Shown here: one piece after another, positions 62,558-64,000 of the stretch
How the letters are laid out: each line of letters opens with the position of its first letter
How positions within the stretch are numbered: position 1 is the first letter of the stretch
NCBI GenBank assembly: GCA_964477265.1
Contig: CAYZDJ010000005.1
Span: 159,066 to 223,065, forward strand
Source of the DNA: CAIVPM01 sp964477265
GTDB taxonomy: Bacteria > Bacteroidota > Bacteroidia > Chitinophagales > Chitinophagaceae
Direction of reading: 5' to 3'
DNA: 64,000 nucleotides
The notes under the pieces: model-generated
Seen by the model: the letters and a program-made list of their open reading frames with translations, nothing else
Database searches by the model: none
What the model was told of the DNA's origin: nothing
Program-made: the position numbers and the translations under genes

Positions 62558-63895
62558 TTACAACATACCCAGTATTTTGTTTTCAATTTCTTGGCTGTTC
62601 CAAATATTTTCAATGTTAGGTATTTGCATTATCTGTTGCATAATGGCTTCTTGTTTATTGCCACGTTGCAGAGCTTCGCTATAGCGAATATGTGGAGAAA
62701 ATGTAACCTGGCTATACGCTGGAATCCACTGTTGTGGATGCTTTTCGTGTAATCGTGCTTCTATTTTCTTTTGCAATAAAAATTGTGGGTTGCCTGTTTT
62801 ATCTCTCATTTCAGTAAAATTATTTACTGCTAAATCAGCAATGGCATCAGCATCTGGCTTACGTAGGTTTTGATATTCGTTTAAAATATTTGTCCAGTCT
62901 TCATTGTGTTTGTCAATCAATTCATCCAGTATTCTGCAATCCTCAAAACCACAATTCATGCCTTGCCCAAAAAATGGAACTATTGCGTGTGCTGCATCTC
63001 CAATTAATGCAAACTTATCGTCACGCACCCATGGAAAACATTTTACAGTAACTAAGCTGCTTGTTGGGTTATTAAAAAAATCTTCAAGGTATGTTGGCAT
63101 TAAAGGCAATGCATCAGCAAAGTTTTTAGCAAAAAACTCAACCACTTTTTCTTTTGTATCAAGCTTGCTAAATGATTGTTCACCTTCAAAAGGAAAGAAC
63201 AAGGTGCATGTAAATGTTTTATCTAAATTAGGCAATGCAATTAACATATAATCCTTGCGTGGCCAAATATGCAAGGCATTTACCTCCATTGCAAAATCTC
63301 CATTTTTACTAGGCAAAATAGTTAATTCCTTATAGCCACAATTTATATAGTATTGGTTGTAATTAAATTTATCGTGTTGCAATTGGTGTTGTAAACGACC
63401 AGCAGAAAATGCCCCATCGCTGCCAAAAAGAATATCAAAGTTTGTTGTTTCTCGTTTCTCGTTTCTCGTTTCAAAACTTACTGTGTTATTTTTCCAATCA
63501 ATATTTTCACATTTATGATCAAAGAAAATAGTAACACCACTCGCTTCAGCCAAGTCCATCAACTTCATATTTAACGTAGCCCTGCTTACAGAATTTATAT
63601 ATTGACCTTCTTTGCCATAAGGCTGTGTAACTGTTGTGCCATCTGTGTTATGTATAAATCTGCAATGCATTGGAATAGCAATTTTCTTAATCTCATCTGC
63701 CAATCCAATTTTTTCTAAAGCCAGCAAACCTCGGTCACTTAAGGCTAAGTTAATACTACGTCCAGCACTCATTTTTTCTTTTCTCATATCACCTCTACGC
63801 TCATACATATTTACTTTATAACCACGCTTGCTTAAGTAAATACTCAATAAAGAACCCACTAAACCAGCACCTACAATTGTTATATTTTTTTTCAT
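62558..63895 (-). CDS. kmo: Kynurenine 3-monooxygenase
   Basis: 445 residues from the ATG at 63895; the frame is open to 63964 but the 23 extra residues are not part of the family. The FAD enzyme hydroxylates kynurenine with NADPH and O2, on the route from tryptophan to quinolinate and NAD. FAD motifs: VGAGLVGSLLSIYLSKRG (about 7-24), SAGRSINLALSDRG, and ALIGDAAHAIVPFFGQGMNCGFED (about 293-316). The C-terminus lacks the long membrane tail of eukaryotic KMO. Within a surface loop at about residues 142-150 the residues ETRNEKRE are encoded by a 7-bp tandem repeat. The other kynurenine-pathway genes lie outside the window. Confidence 0.95.
   Translation of the reverse strand: MKKNITIVGAGLVGSLLSIYLSKRGYKVNMYERRGDMRKEKMSAGRSINLALSDRGLLALEKIGLADEIKKIAIPMHCRFIHNTDGTTVTQPYGKEGQYINSVSRATLNMKLMDLAEASGVTIFFDHKCENIDWKNNTVSFETRNEKRETTNFDILFGSDGAFSAGRLQHQLQHDKFNYNQYYINCGYKELTILPSKNGDFAMEVNALHIWPRKDYMLIALPNLDKTFTCTLFFPFEGEQSFSKLDTKEKVVEFFAKNFADALPLMPTYLEDFFNNPTSSLVTVKCFPWVRDDKFALIGDAAHAIVPFFGQGMNCGFEDCRILDELIDKHNEDWTNILNEYQNLRKPDADAIADLAVNNFTEMRDKTGNPQFLLQKKIEARLHEKHPQQWIPAYSQVTFSPHIRYSEALQRGNKQEAIMQQIMQIPNIENIWNSQEIENKILGML
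63447..63472. repeat. 7-bp tandem repeat inside kmo
   Basis: GTTTCTC occurs three times plus GTTTC without a break (coding strand GAGAAAC units). Its length, 26 nt, keeps the frame open and gives ETRNEKRE. Confidence 0.9.
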
Positions 63896-64000
63896 ATAGA
63901 AGTTGTTTAAAATTTTATTTTTCTGAGGAAAATGGCTATTATGCAAAGCCATAGCATATTCCACCAGGTTATTGTTAGTTTTTCATATCGAATGATAATT
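63896..64000. other. kmo upstream region, no clear feature
   Basis: Only a small hairpin (ATGGCT at 63932-63937 with AGCCAT at 63947-63952) is seen. No promoter boxes match well. Confidence 0.3.

Noticed and set aside
63896..63964. GTG start adding 23 residues to Kmo
   Set aside because: The FAD-binding motif begins right after the ATG at 63895, as in the family.
1..64000. CRISPR array, tRNA, rRNA, prophage or complete insertion sequence
   Set aside because: No regularly spaced repeats with unique spacers, no cloverleaf-like or rRNA-like sequence, and no transposase or phage structural genes were found.

Overview
This is a low-GC, gene-dense chromosomal stretch from a Bacteroidota bacterium, most likely of the Chitinophagaceae or a close relative. 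The evidence is type IX secretion (T9SS) C-terminal sorting domains on several large surface proteins, Bacteroidota-style promoters (TTTG, 17-19 nt, TAnnTTTG), BshC of bacillithiol synthesis, an LptE-SecG gene group, a PafA-type phosphatase and kynurenine 3-monooxygenase. No rRNA, tRNA, CRISPR array, prophage or intact insertion sequence was seen. Several apparent TTG or GTG starts were moved inward to an ATG, and the entries say why.

Layout. 1-12.1 kb is mostly housekeeping: the tail of an unknown gene, a PepSY-like lipoprotein, prmC, a YigZ protein, trxB, lgt, the lptE/hypothetical/secG operon, a LexA-like XRE-S24 regulator, bshC, mltG and a YihY protein. 12.1-24.0 kb holds rlmB, two tandem LamG surface proteins, a glycosyltransferase, an unfamiliar two-gene unit (GT9-like plus methyltransferase-like) and a seven-repeat FG-GAP protein. 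24.0-37.6 kb is a minus-strand glycan cluster read from lpxB downwards: a membrane protein, two RfbE-like epimerases, a DPM-like transferase, glucose-1-phosphate cytidylyltransferase, a Uma2 nuclease, further SDRs, an RfbC epimerase, two related C-methyltransferases, a hexapeptide acyltransferase and a GT2. It looks set to make a CDP-linked, possibly C-methyl-branched deoxysugar, but no CDP-glucose 4,6-dehydratase is visible. 37.8-50.5 kb holds an exonuclease, an rRNA methyltransferase, a DUF58 protein, PafA, a gmhA/M23/gmhB-like group behind a toxin-antitoxin pair, glmS, two small genes and a YfhO protein.

50.6-62.3 kb is the most distinctive block. A TPR histidine kinase and a LytTR response regulator precede a 1208-residue fibre-like protein and two T9SS cargo proteins. 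A perfect 10-bp direct repeat with a 21-bp period, the geometry of LytTR binding sites, lies between the regulator and the fibre gene. A MITE-like element and kmo close the window.

A second theme is a set of short dispersed repeats. They lie between genes as hairpins and also inside reading frames: a 7-bp tandem repeat in kmo, an inverted TTTAAA-rich repeat in lpxB, and a GGGGTTA-type repeat at the start of the rRNA methyltransferase gene.
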